The notes under the pieces are model-generated. The model did not search any database. It was not told the origin of the DNA and saw only the letters and a program-made list of their open reading frames with translations. Both the position numbers and the translations under genes were made by a program. A DNA stretch of 64,000 bases from Nageia nagi (taxonomy: Eukaryota; Pinophyta): the NCBI GenBank assembly GCA_050084985.1, contig JBITNC010000001.1:200384001-200448000 (forward strand), given 5' to 3'. Every line of letters begins with the position of its first letter. Position 1 is the first letter of the stretch. This document shows, piece by piece, positions 1 to 11,586 of the stretch.

Positions 1-879
1 CTTCACTCTCTTTATCATAGATAAGATTTTCAAATTGAGCTTGAACTTGCATGAAGTCTTTAATCTATATATTATCCTTAAAAACTTATAAATAGATAAT
101 ATTGTTAGGTATAGAAGGATTATATACAAATATTATCTTATGATCATTCATAAATGTTTCATCAATGTTTAGGGTTCTTTAGATTCAACTATAACTAATA
201 GTTCAACCCTACAATTTAGCTCTTTTGGCATAAAAAAATGTCAAACTATAAAAAATAATCAATCTCATCAAGAATAACCCTTTTGTATTGATTCAAACTT
301 GGATTTTTGGCCTTATATATACATATGACCTATTTAATGATAAGTTCAACATTACTGAGTACTTACAAATGTTGTATCTTCAACTACTTATCCTTCCTTA
401 AATCAAGAAGCAAAGTTTCATAATCTATAATGTTGTTTGTATAGTAAAATTTCAATTTATATGGAATTCCAAGATAGGAACCTTTAACATCTTACAATAG
501 AACATTGACACCTTAAGTATATTGAGATTTTTGCCCATCAAAAAATAAATTACATAAAGTGTTTGTAATAAATATTAAGTATCTTGGTTGGCTTATGCTA
601 TGATCTAAGGAGGAATATAATAAGGAAGTTCATCTTGCAATGTGATTCAGTATTTATCTTGTATCTTAAGAGAATGCCATAAGGTATAAATGCCATGTCC
701 ATGGTCACAAGCTAAGATTGAGGATTTACTTACATAATTTATTAGAATACCATCCTATGGCTGGAATCTAACTATAGCATTATTACATGGTTCTCTATAC
801 ATTCTCTTTGTGGTTCTATCAGGCATAGGTATAATGGAAAAAGATCAGTCCAACTATATGGCTCCCCCCAAAGTGCTAC

Positions 880-1140
880 CAAAATATCTTGATAGTAAGA
901 TAGAAAAATAAGGTTCAACATCTATAATAACTAGGTCAATGATCATTCTATTTGAATTGAATTTATCTAAATAGATAGGAACATCCTTGACCACTCCAAA
1001 AGTTTGCACATCTCTACTTTCCATGACATACATTAATGGGAAATCACTAGTGCAAGTTAACCCAATGACATTAGCTACCCTTTTTGGTATGACATTGATG
1101 GTAGCTCCAAAATCTAGAAAGTAATTATGGATACAATAAT
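880..1140 (-). pseudogene. Retropepsin-like aspartic protease remnant
   Basis: The minus strand reads FLDFGATINVIPK, the flap-forming active-site neighbourhood of gypsy retropepsins (normally D-S/L-G-A-S/T). It is followed by RVANVIGL and, about 45 residues later, VIIDVEPYFSILLSRYF, the usual second conserved block. The catalytic Asp is present. The following S/T-containing loop is altered, and stops follow. In the family this protease cleaves the Gag-Pol polyprotein inside the particle. The location downstream of gag on the same strand supports the call. Confidence 0.7.
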
Positions 1141-1454
1141 GATAATATTTTTCATCATATTTGAGGGTTAGATAAAATAATTTAATCTACTAGGATAATT
1201 ATAATTAATAATCTCAATATAAGTTTAAAGACATTGTGAGATAATTTCAAATAGGATCTTAAATTGCTTACATAACTAGTTCATATAATTTGTATTTTTC
1301 ATAAGCTCTTCAATGGAAAATGACACTTTGAGCTTCATAATATCACTTCCAAGAACAAACACAGTCCTTTAATTTCTCTAATCTAATTTTCTTTAGGATT
1401 GTTTTCATCTATTTGCAATGGTTTGGCTTGAGAAACAGATGGAGGGTCTACCTC

Positions 1455-1900
1455 TTAGACTAAGAAAGATTGAGCATGAGGCTTAAGGATATTGGCACTA
1501 TCTTGAGGGATAAAATGATTATAGACTTGCTTTTTAGGATGATCTTTTATTGGCTTATCCAAAATTTCCCTATTTCTAAGCTTGGAAATATTTATATCAA
1601 CTTCAAGTTCACTGACCACCTTCTTGTTCTTAGTGAGTAATATTGTTGGCAAATCTTGTTTCATTTTTATGATAAATGGATTGGTACCTATAGTATTCTA
1701 AATGAGAAAATTTTGAGTAGTATCCATATCCTCATGAATAATTAGCTCACTATTCTCATCATGAACATTATAAATATAGTTTACTTTAGGCTCCTCTTCT
1801 GCAACTTTTTTCCCTTTACTTTTCCATTTGCTTCAAATAGATACCATATTGCTTAGGAGTATGTGGCATTTCATAAATAAGATAGTATTAAGAAGCTATT
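1455..1900 (-). pseudogene. gag-protease linker pseudogene
   Basis: A 69-codon open stretch (1,455-1,664) and the sequence just before it on the minus strand form a charged, lysine- and glutamate-rich linker (for example KNKKVVSELEVDINISKL). It lies between the capsid remnant and the protease remnant. No zinc knuckle with intact cysteines is visible. I treat it as the degenerate C-terminal gag or linker because of its position between the two recognisable domains. It has no independent domain match by eye. Confidence 0.45.
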
Positions 1901-2159
1901 TGGGTCATACTTGAATTAGGCAAAGTGTTGGAAAAAACATGCATATCTTTTTATGCATCCTTATACTTCATATTAGCTTCCCATGGTGTATTGATAAAAT
2001 TTTTAAAGGGAACCTTACCATCATTTTTACTCAAAGCGGCTTAAGGCTTGTGGTGCTAATTTTATGGATAGTATGGTCTTTGATATTGTTTAGGATTATC
2101 TCTTTCCATTCAATACATCCTATTCTTCATGCTAGAGATTATATCTAATACTTATTTAT

Positions 2160-2982
2160 ACATTTAACTTGATGGTTTAGGTTCTTCTAAGGTAGGAGGA
2201 GTAATCTCAATCCTCTTAGGTTTCCTTTCAACTACAGGCTCTAAGGTATATGGTTTAAGTTTATTGGATCCTTTCATTTCCATCTCTATCTCTAATGCTA
2301 CATTCATGTATTTTTATAAATCCTAGACTCTCAAGTTTATTAGATCATATCTTATGTCACCATGAAAGACTTGTTTGCAATACATGATAGATTACACATT
2401 GTTAGTTCTAGCATCTTTGGGTAGTTTATTTACAAGATTGAAAAATATTTAATTAGACTCATCAATTAATTCATTTTCTTTCTTCTTGATTGTTGCTAAC
2501 TTGATCAAGATTAGCTACTCATTTTTCTTTTCCTCATACTTGGATAAGAATAATTCCTCCATCCTTTCCTAGGAAGCTACTGAACCAATAGGTAAAGCTT
2601 GTATCCAATCCCTTGGATCTTTACTGAGACTATGATAAAAAAGTTTTAGAACCACATCCTCATGTTCAATATTGAGGACATATAGAGGCTAAATAAATAA
2701 CTTAATATGTTCCTCTCTAGTCACTACATTATTTCCCTCAAAGATAGGTAAATATTTTACCATTTTATTAGGGAGTTCACTTGGTGGATTCCACTAAGTG
2801 AATTCAAAAGCTTTGTATCTATCAGTCCTCCATATATTAACCATGTTTGGATTAACTAGTAGAAGGTTTTGATTAAGACTCGGATGTGACACAAGTGGAA
2901 TTGGTATAATAGGTGGATGAATAGGAAGGTTAGAACTTATAGGAGTGGGAGAGGAAGAACCTACTTCTAAATTATTTCTCAA
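2160..2982 (-). pseudogene. Ty3/gypsy gag capsid pseudogene
   Basis: The minus strand encodes a recognisable retrotransposon gag capsid region. It starts with a proline-rich leader (residues such as PIHPPIIPIPLVSHPS). After a stop it continues with ELPNKMVKYLPIFEGNN, then a segment around FYHSLSKDPRDWIQALP, and then ERMEELFLSKYEEKK. This spacing of 'F.G', 'AL.W' and 'F...Y' motifs is typical of the Retrotrans_gag family, which builds the virus-like particle. Several in-frame stops interrupt it, for example just after KAFEFT. It lies directly upstream, on its own strand, of the protease remnant at 880-1,140. It is not functional. The gag identity is firm; the start is uncertain. Confidence 0.75.
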
Positions 2983-3688
2983 ATTTAAATAAAGAAATTT
3001 CTAAGTACCTTTTTTCTTAATATTACTTTGGGATTGGATACTTTTGAGAACATATTGGAGTCCTGAATCCTAGTATTGGCTACTTTGAATACTTAACAAC
3101 CAACATATGAAGAGTTACCAGTACTATTCTTGATATAAATTTTTCTAGGTTCTTTATCATTCTAGCAAGACAAATTTGAAAAGTAAATGAGTCCTCCCTG
3201 ATAATGATGCCAAAAGCTATTATGATAGATTAATGATACCAAATTATGAAAATTACAATATGAAAGTTACTTCTACTAATCAAATATCTACACCTTGATT
3301 TCATGAACCCATGCACTATTTCCACTAACCAATTTCTCTAAAAGGATTTATTTCTTACACCAATACTTTCCTTATAAGGCATGATTTCCTTATTTGGAAA
3401 TGACTACAAATGATTAATGATACCTTAATTTGACATCTATTTCTTCTTACTTTTCTGTTAGAATTATATTAATCCCCAAAGGTCAATTTTGATTTACCCT
3501 TGTATTTTAATATCAATCTTATCAAAAAAAGGGTATTTGATGATGATGGAGGCTCTACAGACTTGATCTTTAAATTTGGACTTAATTTGCATTCTCTTTA
3601 AGGCAATATACATTGAAATCAGGATGGAAGTATCATTTCATAGTGTCTTCTAAAGAATTCACATTTCAAAATGATAGGATGATGTCAT
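2983..3688. other. Unassigned AT-rich DNA between gypsy remnant and copia element
   Basis: No reading frame, LTR boundary or RNA gene could be recognised here. It is probably the 5' leader of the minus-strand gypsy remnant, since it lies immediately upstream of that gag and ends at the copia insertion. Confidence 0.4.
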
Positions 3689-4115
3689 TGTTAGAGTTGA
3701 ATACCATACAAAGTCCATAATTCATGAAAATCTATCTCTCTATGTCTAGTTGATTGTGATAAGCATAAACCATCCTACCAATCTATCTGAATCAACCAAT
3801 CTACTGGCTAGTCAACTGGTATGCTAAACACTAGTTCATACTGTACATGGACTGTGGATGGTTTTCTTGTTGTTTTGTGATTTGGTTTTCCTCATAATTC
3901 ATTTTGAGGTTTGTTATAGCTAAGGGAATATATGTATATGTAAATAAATAATCTATACTTATTTATATATGGATAGGGAGATTGTAATATATAGGATTAG
4001 TTTTGATAGTTATTCTTTATTTTTACTTGCAACATTCATTGTTATATTCTAGCTTCTTCCATGAAGCTATAAAGCCATGTAATTTCATTTAGTAAAGTAA
4101 TGTGCAAGTTTCACA
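3689..4115 (+). repeat. 5' LTR of copia element
   Basis: It starts TGTTAGAGTTGA and ends in GTTTCACA, immediately before the PBS. It aligns along its whole length with 8,333-8,777, including the shared stretch TTTTGAGGTTTGTTATAGCT. Confidence 0.9.
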
Positions 4116-4118
4116 TTT

Positions 4119-4130
4119 TGATATCAAAGT
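4119..4130 (+). promoter_or_regulatory. Primer-binding site, initiator tRNA-Met type
   Basis: TGATATCAAAGT differs from the canonical copia PBS TGGTATCAGAGC only by two G-to-A changes and one C-to-T change. It lies three bases after the LTR end. It would prime minus-strand DNA synthesis. The substitutions fit methylcytosine deamination. Confidence 0.8.
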
Positions 4131-4227
4131 TATTGAGTCCATTTTTGTTAGAGTGGGTGAAGTTTGAAGATACTTATCAAGCGTATTCAAGTTTCATTTT
4201 CTAGTTTTTGCATTTGAGCATTAGAGA

Positions 4228-5066
4228 ATGGCTTCAAATAGTAATAACTCCTCATGGCCAATTATAGAGTTTTATGGAGAAACTTATGAGTATTAGTCAA
4301 TCAAAATGTAGACCTTACTCATTGAAAAATGATTTTGGAAGATTTTTGAAGATGGCTATGAGGAACCAACTAATTGGAGTGCTTTTCAAGAGGATGATAA
4401 GACCTTAAAAAGGGAAGCACAAAATATGAATTCTTGTTCCTTGTATCATATTCAAATGGCCTTGGATAAGAGCATATTTCCAAGTATCTCTTCATGTACA
4501 TTTGCCAAATATGAATGGAAGGCATTGAAGTATGGATACCAATGTAGTAATCAATTGAATAAAGTGAGAATTCAAACTCTTAAGAGAGATTTTGAAAATA
4601 TAAAGAGGGAAGATGATGGGAAGTTTGGTGAATATTGTGTTAAAGTGCAATCTTGTGTCAACAAAATGAAGATACTTGGAGAAATAATTACAAATGTGGT
4701 GGTTTTGAAGAAAGTTTTGAGATTCCTTCTTCCAAAATGGAACCATGTTGTAATCATTATTGAAGAGAGAAAAAAAACTTGCTACTCTCACTTTTGATCA
4801 ACTTGTTGGTTCACTCATATCCCATGAAGTGAGACTACAAGATTCATCATCTTAAAGATTTGGAAATGGTGATGATAAGGCTATTGCATCCAAAGAAGGA
4901 CAAGCCAATGTGAGTATTCAAGGTAGAGGCCAAGGGAGAGGTAATGGAAGAGTCTAAGGAGGCCAAAAACACCAACAATGCAATGAAAGGGAAAAATCTA
5001 ACAAGCAATGTTACTATTGCAATAAATTTTAGCACTATGAGAGAGATTATAGATTAAAAGCTTCTT
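4228..5066 (+). pseudogene. Copia gag pseudogene with broken zinc knuckle
   Basis: The ATG at 4,228 starts a frame reading MASNSNNSSWPIIEFYGETY, the usual N-terminus of UBN2/Retrotran_gag copia capsids. After early stops, 4,426-4,797 is open in the same frame and carries the capsid core (for example YEWKALKYGYQ and LPKWNHVV). An indel in the A-run near 4,770 shifts the frame; the other frame continues with TFDQLVGSLISHEVRLQ. A CCHC knuckle follows at about 5,009-5,060 (KQCYYCNKF, then HYERDYR). Its glycine codon has become a stop and its last cysteine a tyrosine. Gag normally packages the element RNA. This copy is dead. Confidence 0.85.
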
Positions 5067-5099
5067 AACAAGGGATAAGTACAAACTATGTAGAGGAGG

Positions 5100-5530
5100 A
5101 TGAAAAATTTATTTTTGACATTTGGGAAGGCTGATCCAAGCATGCAAGAGACATGGATACTTGATTCGAAAGCATCCAATGACATGATCAATAAAGATGA
5201 GCTATTTTCTCAAGTTGATGAATCCTTCAAATTAAAAATCAAAATTGGTAATAATAACACATTGCATGTTGAAGGTGTGGGTGCCATGGAGGTGCCAAAT
5301 AAGTAAGGAATAAAGATGGTAAATGATATTTATTATACTCCCAAACTTCAACATAATTTGTTAAGTATTGGTAAAATGATGGAAAATAATTACATGCTTA
5401 CTTTTTTTTATCATGGAAAGTGTGTAATTTATGATAAAAATAGAGGCAATAAGCTTGTTACAACTGTATGAATAAGTGAAAATAAGCTATTTCCTCTTAA
5501 ATTTGGTGTCTAAGGGGCTACACTTGCTAC
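5100..5530 (+). pseudogene. Copia aspartic protease pseudogene
   Basis: The frame from 5,100 reads TWILDSKASNDMINKDELF, matching the copia protease active-site block (normally W-x-x-D-S-G-A/C-S/T). The catalytic Asp is present, but the glycine is replaced by lysine. Downstream come GVGAMEVPNK, a stop, and then NDIYYTPKLQHNLLSIGKM, the conserved copia motif 'VLYVPxLxxNLLSVGQL'. The domain would release Gag and Pol proteins. Both the active-site change and the stops argue against activity. Confidence 0.82.
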
Positions 5531-6451
5531 TATGTCTATTGAAAACAAAGGTTGGTTATGGCATTTGAGATATAGGCATCTCAATCACTCAAGATTGAAA
5601 CTTTTGACATCTAATCAAATGGTACATGGGCTACCAAGGTGGATGAATGCAAAGAAGTATGTGAAGGGTGTGCTTTGGGAAAGAACCATAGATCAAGCTT
5701 TATAAGAGTCTAAGCATGGAGAGCCTCTTATCCTTTTTAATTGGTGTATTTGAATATATGTGGTTGAATGCAAACAAAGAGCATGGGTATATATTCCTAT
5801 TTTCTCACCTTCATTGATGATTTCTCAAGAATGTGTTGGATTTTTTTCTTAAAAATAAAAGATCAAGCATTCAAATATTTTATGGAATTCAAGAATAATG
5901 TGGAAAATAAAATTGGTTATTATATAAAATGCTTAAGAAATGATAGAGGATTGGAGTATATATCAAATGAATTCACAAAGTTTTGCAAAGATACAAGTTG
6001 AATTAAAAGGCAACTTACTATAAGTTTTACTCCTAAACAAAATGGTGTATGTGAAAGGAAAAATAGGACATTTAGGAATATTGCAAGAAGCATGTTACAT
6101 TTAAAATATTTACATTATATGTATTACGTTGATGCATATAGAACAAGTGTTTATATTCTTAATAGAATCCTAACTAAATCATTGGAAGGGATCACCCCAT
6201 ATGAAGCATGGTATGAAAGAATGCCAAATGTTGGCTATTTTAAAGTTTTTGGTTATTTAGTATATGAACACATTATTGATGAGAAAATAAGAAAACTTGA
6301 TCCAAAAATCCAAGGATGTATTTTTGTGGGTTATTATGAAAATTCAAAAGTATATAGACTATACAATCCAAAAACAAAGAGCATTGTAATATCACGAGAT
6401 GTAATTTTTGATGAAGGGGTAAATTATGGTCATAAAAAAATTCATAGTTGA
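5530..6451 (+). pseudogene. Copia integrase pseudogene (pre-integrase plus catalytic core)
   Basis: The region starts with the pre-integrase block GWLWHLRYRHLNHSRLKLL. The catalytic core follows: FLTFIDDFSRMCWIFFLK (first Asp), LRNDRGLEYISNEF (second Asp), and PKQNGVCERKNRTF (Glu), so the DDE triad is still legible. The C-terminal part reads TPYEAWYERMPNV and IQGCIFVGYYENSK, the usual copia 'GYS..SK.YR' block. The zinc-binding cysteines of the pre-integrase part are disturbed. Stops occur at 5,704 and 5,999 and near the pre-integrase junction, so no intact integrase can be made. Confidence 0.88.
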
Positions 6452-6684
6452 TAATGGATCATCCAATGAATATTATTCCAATTATTATCCCAATAATGCA
6501 CATGTTCATCCCATAAATGGCCAAGTAAGTCCTCCTTCACCTAGCACACCAAATACTTCAAGTTCATTAAGCCAAGAAAAAGAAAATATTAAAAAGTGAA
6601 GAAGAATATTGGCAAATTATCCTACTTATAATATTCTAGATACAAATTTTAAAATGGAGACTCAAAAGAAGCCAAGCAAAAGAA

Positions 6685-7560
6685 ATGGATAATGTTGTAT
6701 CTAGAATTAAAAATTTGAATATGTATGTTAATGATCAAAATGAAGATCATAGAGGTGATATTGTCAATTATGCACTTATGATTGACATTGATGTTGAGCC
6801 CTCTTGTTTTGAAGATGATTGTACTAATGATTTGTGGTTGAAGGCAATGGAGGAAGAAATGCATTCTATTGAAGAGAGTAAAACTTGGGAGCTTGTTTAT
6901 CTCCCAAAGGATAAAAAATATATTGGCTATAAATGGGTCTACAATACCAAGTACAATAGTGATGGCACTATTGAGAGGCACAAAGCAAGGCTTGTTGCCA
7001 AGGGTTTTAAATAAAATTTTGGCATTGATTATGAGGAAACTTTTACATTGGTAGCAAGGCAAGAGAAAATAAAGTTGGTCCTTTCTTTGGCTGTCCACAA
7101 AGGGTGGAAAGTAATGTACATGGATGTAAAAAGTGCATTTTTGAATGGCTACTTGCAAGAAGAGGTTTATGTGGAGCAACCTTAAGGTTTCATCATCAAA
7201 GGGAAAGAGCATATAGTTGACAAATTTAAGAAGGATTTGTATGGCTTAAAGAAAGCACTAGGAGCATGGTATTCAAGGATAGATGGCTAATTTCAATAAT
7301 ATGGATTCCAAAGGAGTAAGAATGAACCTACCCTCTACATAATTAAGCAAGGTATTGATCTTCTTCTTGTTTTTTTATATGTTGATGATTTGATTTATAT
7401 GGGTAGTTCTTCTAACTTGAATGATGAATTCAAAAGAAAAATGATGAATGAATTTGAAATGAAATATCTTTGTCTTATGCACTACTTTCTTATATTGGAA
7501 TTTTATCAATGTAGTGATGAATTTTTGTATGTTGAAGTAAGTATGCTAAATATATTTTAT
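6685..7560 (+). pseudogene. Copia reverse transcriptase pseudogene
   Basis: Frame 1 from 6,685 reads LWLKAMEEEMHSIEESKTWE and KWVYNTKYNSDGTIERHKAR, the start of the RVT_2 domain. It continues through YMDVKSAFLNGYLQEEVYVE to the catalytic YVDD box at 7,378-7,389. Stops at 7,012 and 7,183 fall where the family has Gln (CAA to TAA), a signature of C-to-T decay. The frame is otherwise retained for more than 600 bases. After the YVDD box the reading becomes ragged near 7,500-7,560. Confidence 0.9.
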
Positions 7561-7745
7561 TGAAATTTGAAATGGAAAGTTGTTAATCACTACCCACTCC
7601 AATTTCTCATGGTGAGCTACTTTGTAAGGATGATGGGGCAGTGAGAGTTAATGTAACCAATTATAGGTATATTGTAGGGAGTCTTATGTTTCTCATAAAC
7701 ACTAAGAATGATATAGCATTTACAACATCACTTGTATTCAAATAA

Positions 7746-8320
7746 ATGAGTGATCCATTTGAGTCACATATGAAGGTAGCAAAAATAATTTTGAGATATG
7801 TTCAAGGAACAATTGATTTTGGCATCCACTACATCAAGCATGGAGGTGTAAAGATTATTTTATATAGTGATTCAAATTGGAGGAGCAACATTGATGATAG
7901 GAAGAGCACATCTAATCAATTATTCAACCTTGGTTTAGGTATGATAACATGGAGTTCAAAGAAATAAAGCACTATGGATATTTCATCTACTAAAGCTGAA
8001 TACATTCCAATGACAAGTGCTAGTACCCAAACATTATGGTTAAGAAAGATTCTAGAGGAGATTTGTAGGAAGAAAAGTGGTGCTACTATTTTGTATTATT
8101 ACAATAAGAGTGCCATACAATTGGCATAAAATCTAGTCCACCACAGTAGGTCAAAGCATTTTGATATGAAGTATCACTTCATAAGAGACATGGTAGAGAA
8201 GAACATTATTGAGATTAGGTATATTGATACTTTGGATAATGTAGTTGATATTTTCACTAAACCCATTATCAAAGATCATTTTTTGAAGTTGAAGAACATC
8301 CTAGTATGTCACCTTAGAAT
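7746..8320 (+). pseudogene. Copia RNase H pseudogene
   Basis: This frame reads FESHMKVAKIILRYVQGTID, then ILYSDSNWRSNIDDRKSTSN, then LGMITWSSKK, a stop, and SSTKAEYIPM. These are the copia RNase H motifs (normally YSDADWAGD.DDRKSTSG and SSTEAEY). The second catalytic residue (Glu of TEAEY) survives in the KAEY context. Later blocks (LVHHSRSKHFDMKYHFIRD and IDTLDNVVDIFTKPI) mark the polyprotein end. The frame differs from that of the RT remnant, so at least one indel separates them. Confidence 0.88.
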
Positions 8321-8332
8321 CAAGGGGTAGAA
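8321..8332 (+). promoter_or_regulatory. Polypurine tract of copia element
   Basis: The sequence CAAGGGGTAGAA, nearly all purines, directly precedes the 3' LTR. In the family it primes plus-strand DNA synthesis. A single T interrupts it. Confidence 0.7.
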
Positions 8333-8777
8333 TATTAGAGTTGAAGACCATACAAAGTTCATAATTCATGAAACTCTAGCTCTTTTTTTCTAGCTAACTA
8401 TGATAGGCTCAACTAACATCAATTAACCTATCAGTACATCCGAATCAACCATACTACTAGCTAGTCAACTAATCTACTAAACATTGGTTCATACTGTGCA
8501 TAGACTATGCATGGTAGTTTGTTAGTTTTCTTATTATTTTGTGGTGTTTGCCCTCATACTTCATTTTGAGGTTTGTTATAGCTAAGGAAATATATGTAGA
8601 CATAAATAAACAATCCATACTTGTTTATACATGGATTGGGAGATTGTAATCTATAGGATTAGTTTTGATAGTTATTTTTTATTTTTACTTGCAACAATCA
8701 TTATTGTATTCTAGCTTCTTCCATGAAACTATAAAGTAATGTAATTTCATTTCATAAAGTAATATGCAAGTTTCATA
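8333..8777 (+). repeat. 3' LTR of copia element
   Basis: It starts TATTAGAGTTGAAG, so the terminal TG has changed to TA, and ends in GTTTCATA, matching the GTTTCACA end of the 5' LTR. It is collinear with 3,689-4,115 and slightly longer through small insertions. Confidence 0.88.
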
Positions 8778-9829
8778 GTTAGCACCTTTTAGAGTGTGGA
8801 GAGAGTCTTTTGAAATATGTGGTGGCCTTCTATAGTTATTATTTCTACTAGCTTTGATATAATATAGAGCTTAAAGTCTTGATTTGATAGTAGTAATTCT
8901 AGAATGTAAAAAGATACATGGCAAAACTAAAGAGGTAGTGGATGTTCATCATATGGATTTCACACTACAGAGTATTCTTTTGGTTGAATATGAGATGTGG
9001 ATCTGATAGCCTGATGTCATACTTTACTACAATACATATTCCTTTATAATCCTTAATAGTTTTATAATGTAAAGAAACCTTATGATATCAATTCTCTCTA
9101 GAGTGCAGATTTCCTTTGTATTATTATATTTTTGGGGTATAGATTAGCTTGATGATTCAATGCTCTTTGAAGTGTAGAATTACTTTACTTTTAGTTGGAG
9201 AATGTGTTTGAACTAGCTTTCACAATATGGAGGATGCGAATGCCACCTACACTATCTAGAATGTGGATTCCCTTTACTATGCATGCAAACTTAATAAACT
9301 TTCTTCCTTTTGAGATCCAAAGTAGCATGAATGATTTTAGCCATATTTGAATTATAGATTTTACTAAAAATATTTTTACATTTTTACTAGCACTCAAATT
9401 TGTTACATCCTTTTCCTTCCATTCGTATCATTGACAAACCTACCATAGACCTAAAAACTATTTTTGGCACCCTATACCATCACCATGGATATTGATAGAT
9501 AACATAGATGATTGACACACCTATTGTACACCCAACAGACCTTTCAAACAACTAACACACCTTGTTATAGTACCTAGAAGCCATATAAACTACTTACAAG
9601 ATATATTACAAACTTGATGGGCCTTTTGAAGGGATTTTATTGATAATAATGCAATCAACATAAAGCTAATATGGGTGTGTAATGTGTTATATGGAGTTGT
9701 TCATATAGATCTATGATATTATTATAGTTTCTATCTTTATCTTCCTTAACTCTCTACAATTGTTCTTAAAATACTATTTTCAAATTTGGAATTAATTCTC
9801 CTTTTTTTTCACCTCTAAGGATCATGTGA
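8778..9829. repeat. Non-coding AT-rich DNA with a degenerate repeated phrase
   Basis: No gene was seen. A phrase like TCTAGAGTGTGGATTCCCTT recurs in degraded form near 8,790, 8,992, 9,095, 9,161 and 9,250 with irregular spacing. This suggests the ruins of a minisatellite or of a repeated element leader. Confidence 0.35.
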
Positions 9830-10365
9830 AGGTCTTATGTAGAAGAATTAGGGCTTATGCAAAGATATAATGGTTTGTACAGATAGTATAATGCTTTTAT
9901 AAGGAAACTAGGGCTTATGTAGTCAAAATAACATTATGTGGTGGAAGTGTTATGCGATTAAGAAAATAAGCCTTATGCAGCCAAATAACACCTTATGAAG
10001 ACCTTACAAACCTTATGCAAGAATTAATAGCCTTATGCAATGAATAAAAACCTTTTATGATAAGGATAAGGCTTATGTAGATAAAATAAAAATATTAAAT
10101 CAAGCCTTATGTAGTTAAAATAAGCCTTATGCAATGAAATTTAGATTTATGCAAATAGACTTGGTCTAATGCAGATGAAAGGCACCATATGTAAAGAAGT
10201 TAATAATGTTGTTGTAAAGGCAATATGGATTATGCAAATAAAATAATTCTTGTGTGGAGAATATAATCCTTATGTGGAGAAATTATTCCTTATGTGGAGG
10301 AAGAAACTATTATATGGTCAAGGGAATAAGTCTTATGCAGTGGAAATGAGTCTTATATGGTGGAG
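9830..10365 (+). repeat. Cluster of degenerate CTTATGCAG-type short repeats
   Basis: At least fifteen copies of CTTATGYRG or close variants occur in about 530 bases, for example GCCTTATGCAGCC, ACCTTATGCAAG, GGCTTATGTAGAT and TCCTTATGTGGAG. They are separated by about 10-50 bases of variable A-rich sequence. All have the same orientation. No open frame of note is associated with them. Confidence 0.7.
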
Positions 10366-11586
10366 CAACTTGATTCTTTTTAAGTATTACAAGGCAAAAA
10401 TAAAACAAAACAATACCTACAAACTAGTTAACATAATTTACAATATTGCTAAAGCTATTTGAATTAGGTTTTTGGTGCAAATATGTAAAATTATTTGCAA
10501 AACTTGGGTACCTTTATAGATGTGCTAATAAGAATATAATGTATAAATAAAACCCTTAATAGTTTTGAAATTGTGGTAGAATTGTAGGTTCAAAAGCACT
10601 TTTATTCTAATCTTAATTAAGAGAAAGAAAAAGCCTTAAATAGGTGGACACCAATATATTGATATGTGTTTTGGTACACCTAGGGTTTTTTTCTAAATGA
10701 TATAATTACACATAAATATTTAGTATGTATTATCCAAGCCAATTAACTCAAACAAATGGAGAAATGAAAGTATAACACTGTAGTAATAGAATTACAAGTT
10801 AAATTTATGTCAAGATGTAAAATGAATGCATGCACTAAAGAGAAGGAATCAAGTGTAGGATAAATACCTATGTGTCCTTACCTATGTTGTAGTTGATAAT
10901 ATACATGATAAACTTGCCAAATAGAGGTGATATTGTTGTACAAACCCCATGACCAACAACATAAAGAATATAAACATAGGTGCTAGGTTTAAAAAACTCA
11001 ACATGGACATACACTTCAACATGGGCACTAGTGTTCTAATATAATTTGGTCCAACAATAAGGATCAATGATAATAGATATGCTAAAAATTTGAACCAAAC
11101 ATAGAATCATAAATATGGATGATTAATATTTTCTCAAATGATAACAATATTCTAGTATTAATATGTGACATATAGAAATACCCAAGCATTGGGTACTGGC
11201 TATCAATATGTAATCTTGATATGCTTTTCTTAGGTTAGATATACTTACATTTATATTAGGTTTGATATCACCATTTAAACACTTGTATACATAAAATGAG
11301 AACACAACCTAAGAAATATGTGATAATAAGGTAAAATATGGTTGAAATGTGATTAATTATGACTAAACATGTATGTAAAGTTGCACATAAGTGGGACCAT
11401 GCTAAGGGAACCACTTTTAGGTGTTAATACATTCCTTAGCATGTATGCTAGTAGAAGTAGGTGGTTAGTTCTTCCATAACCAATAAAGGGTAACAAATCA
11501 TGCCCTAGTGTGAATTCCAATAGAAGTAGGTAATTAATTCTTCCCCAACTAACAAAGGAATGCCCAACCTTAAAGGGTTTTCATAT
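10366..11586. other. Non-coding DNA flanking element X1; copy of a dispersed block
   Basis: No gene was seen. The part from about 10,600 to 10,940 resembles 24,330-24,690 in the same orientation (shared phrases include GTAGGTTCA, then AGGTGG.CACCAATAT, and ATAAATACCTAT). Near 11,455-11,560 a phrase like GGTTAATTCTTCCCCAACTA is present twice, and related copies lie at 22,210-22,295. The two sides of X1 may therefore belong to one older element. Confidence 0.45.

Larger units (their letters stand above)
1..3100 (-). mobile_element. Decayed Ty3/gypsy-type retroelement remnant (gag and protease)
   Basis: Reading the minus strand from about 3,000 downwards gives a gag capsid-like stretch, a linker and a retropepsin-like stretch in the order expected for a gypsy polyprotein. 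All are broken by stops and frame changes. Bases 1-880, where reverse transcriptase would be expected, give no convincing motif. No LTR for this element was identified. The copia element at 3,689 begins close to its upstream end and may have inserted into its leader. Confidence in the class is good; the boundaries are approximate. Confidence 0.7.
3689..8777 (+). mobile_element. Ty1/copia LTR retrotransposon, full structure, inactivated
   Basis: The element has two similar LTRs (about 427 and 445 bp), a PBS resembling the complement of initiator tRNA-Met, a PPT before the 3' LTR, and domains in the copia order gag, protease, integrase, reverse transcriptase, RNase H. Every domain has stops or frameshifts, so it cannot transpose by itself. 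The flanking pentamers gtcat (before 3,689) and gttag (after 8,777) are at best a decayed target-site duplication. The LTRs differ at many positions, which indicates an old insertion. Confidence 0.93.

Noticed and set aside
6649-7212. 187-codon minus-strand open frame
   Set aside because: It lies exactly antisense to the copia reverse transcriptase and has no protein-like motif. The plus-strand RT reading explains the region.
3684-8782. Clear target-site duplication for the copia element
   Set aside because: The flanks gtcat and gttag match at only three of five positions, so a true duplication cannot be claimed.
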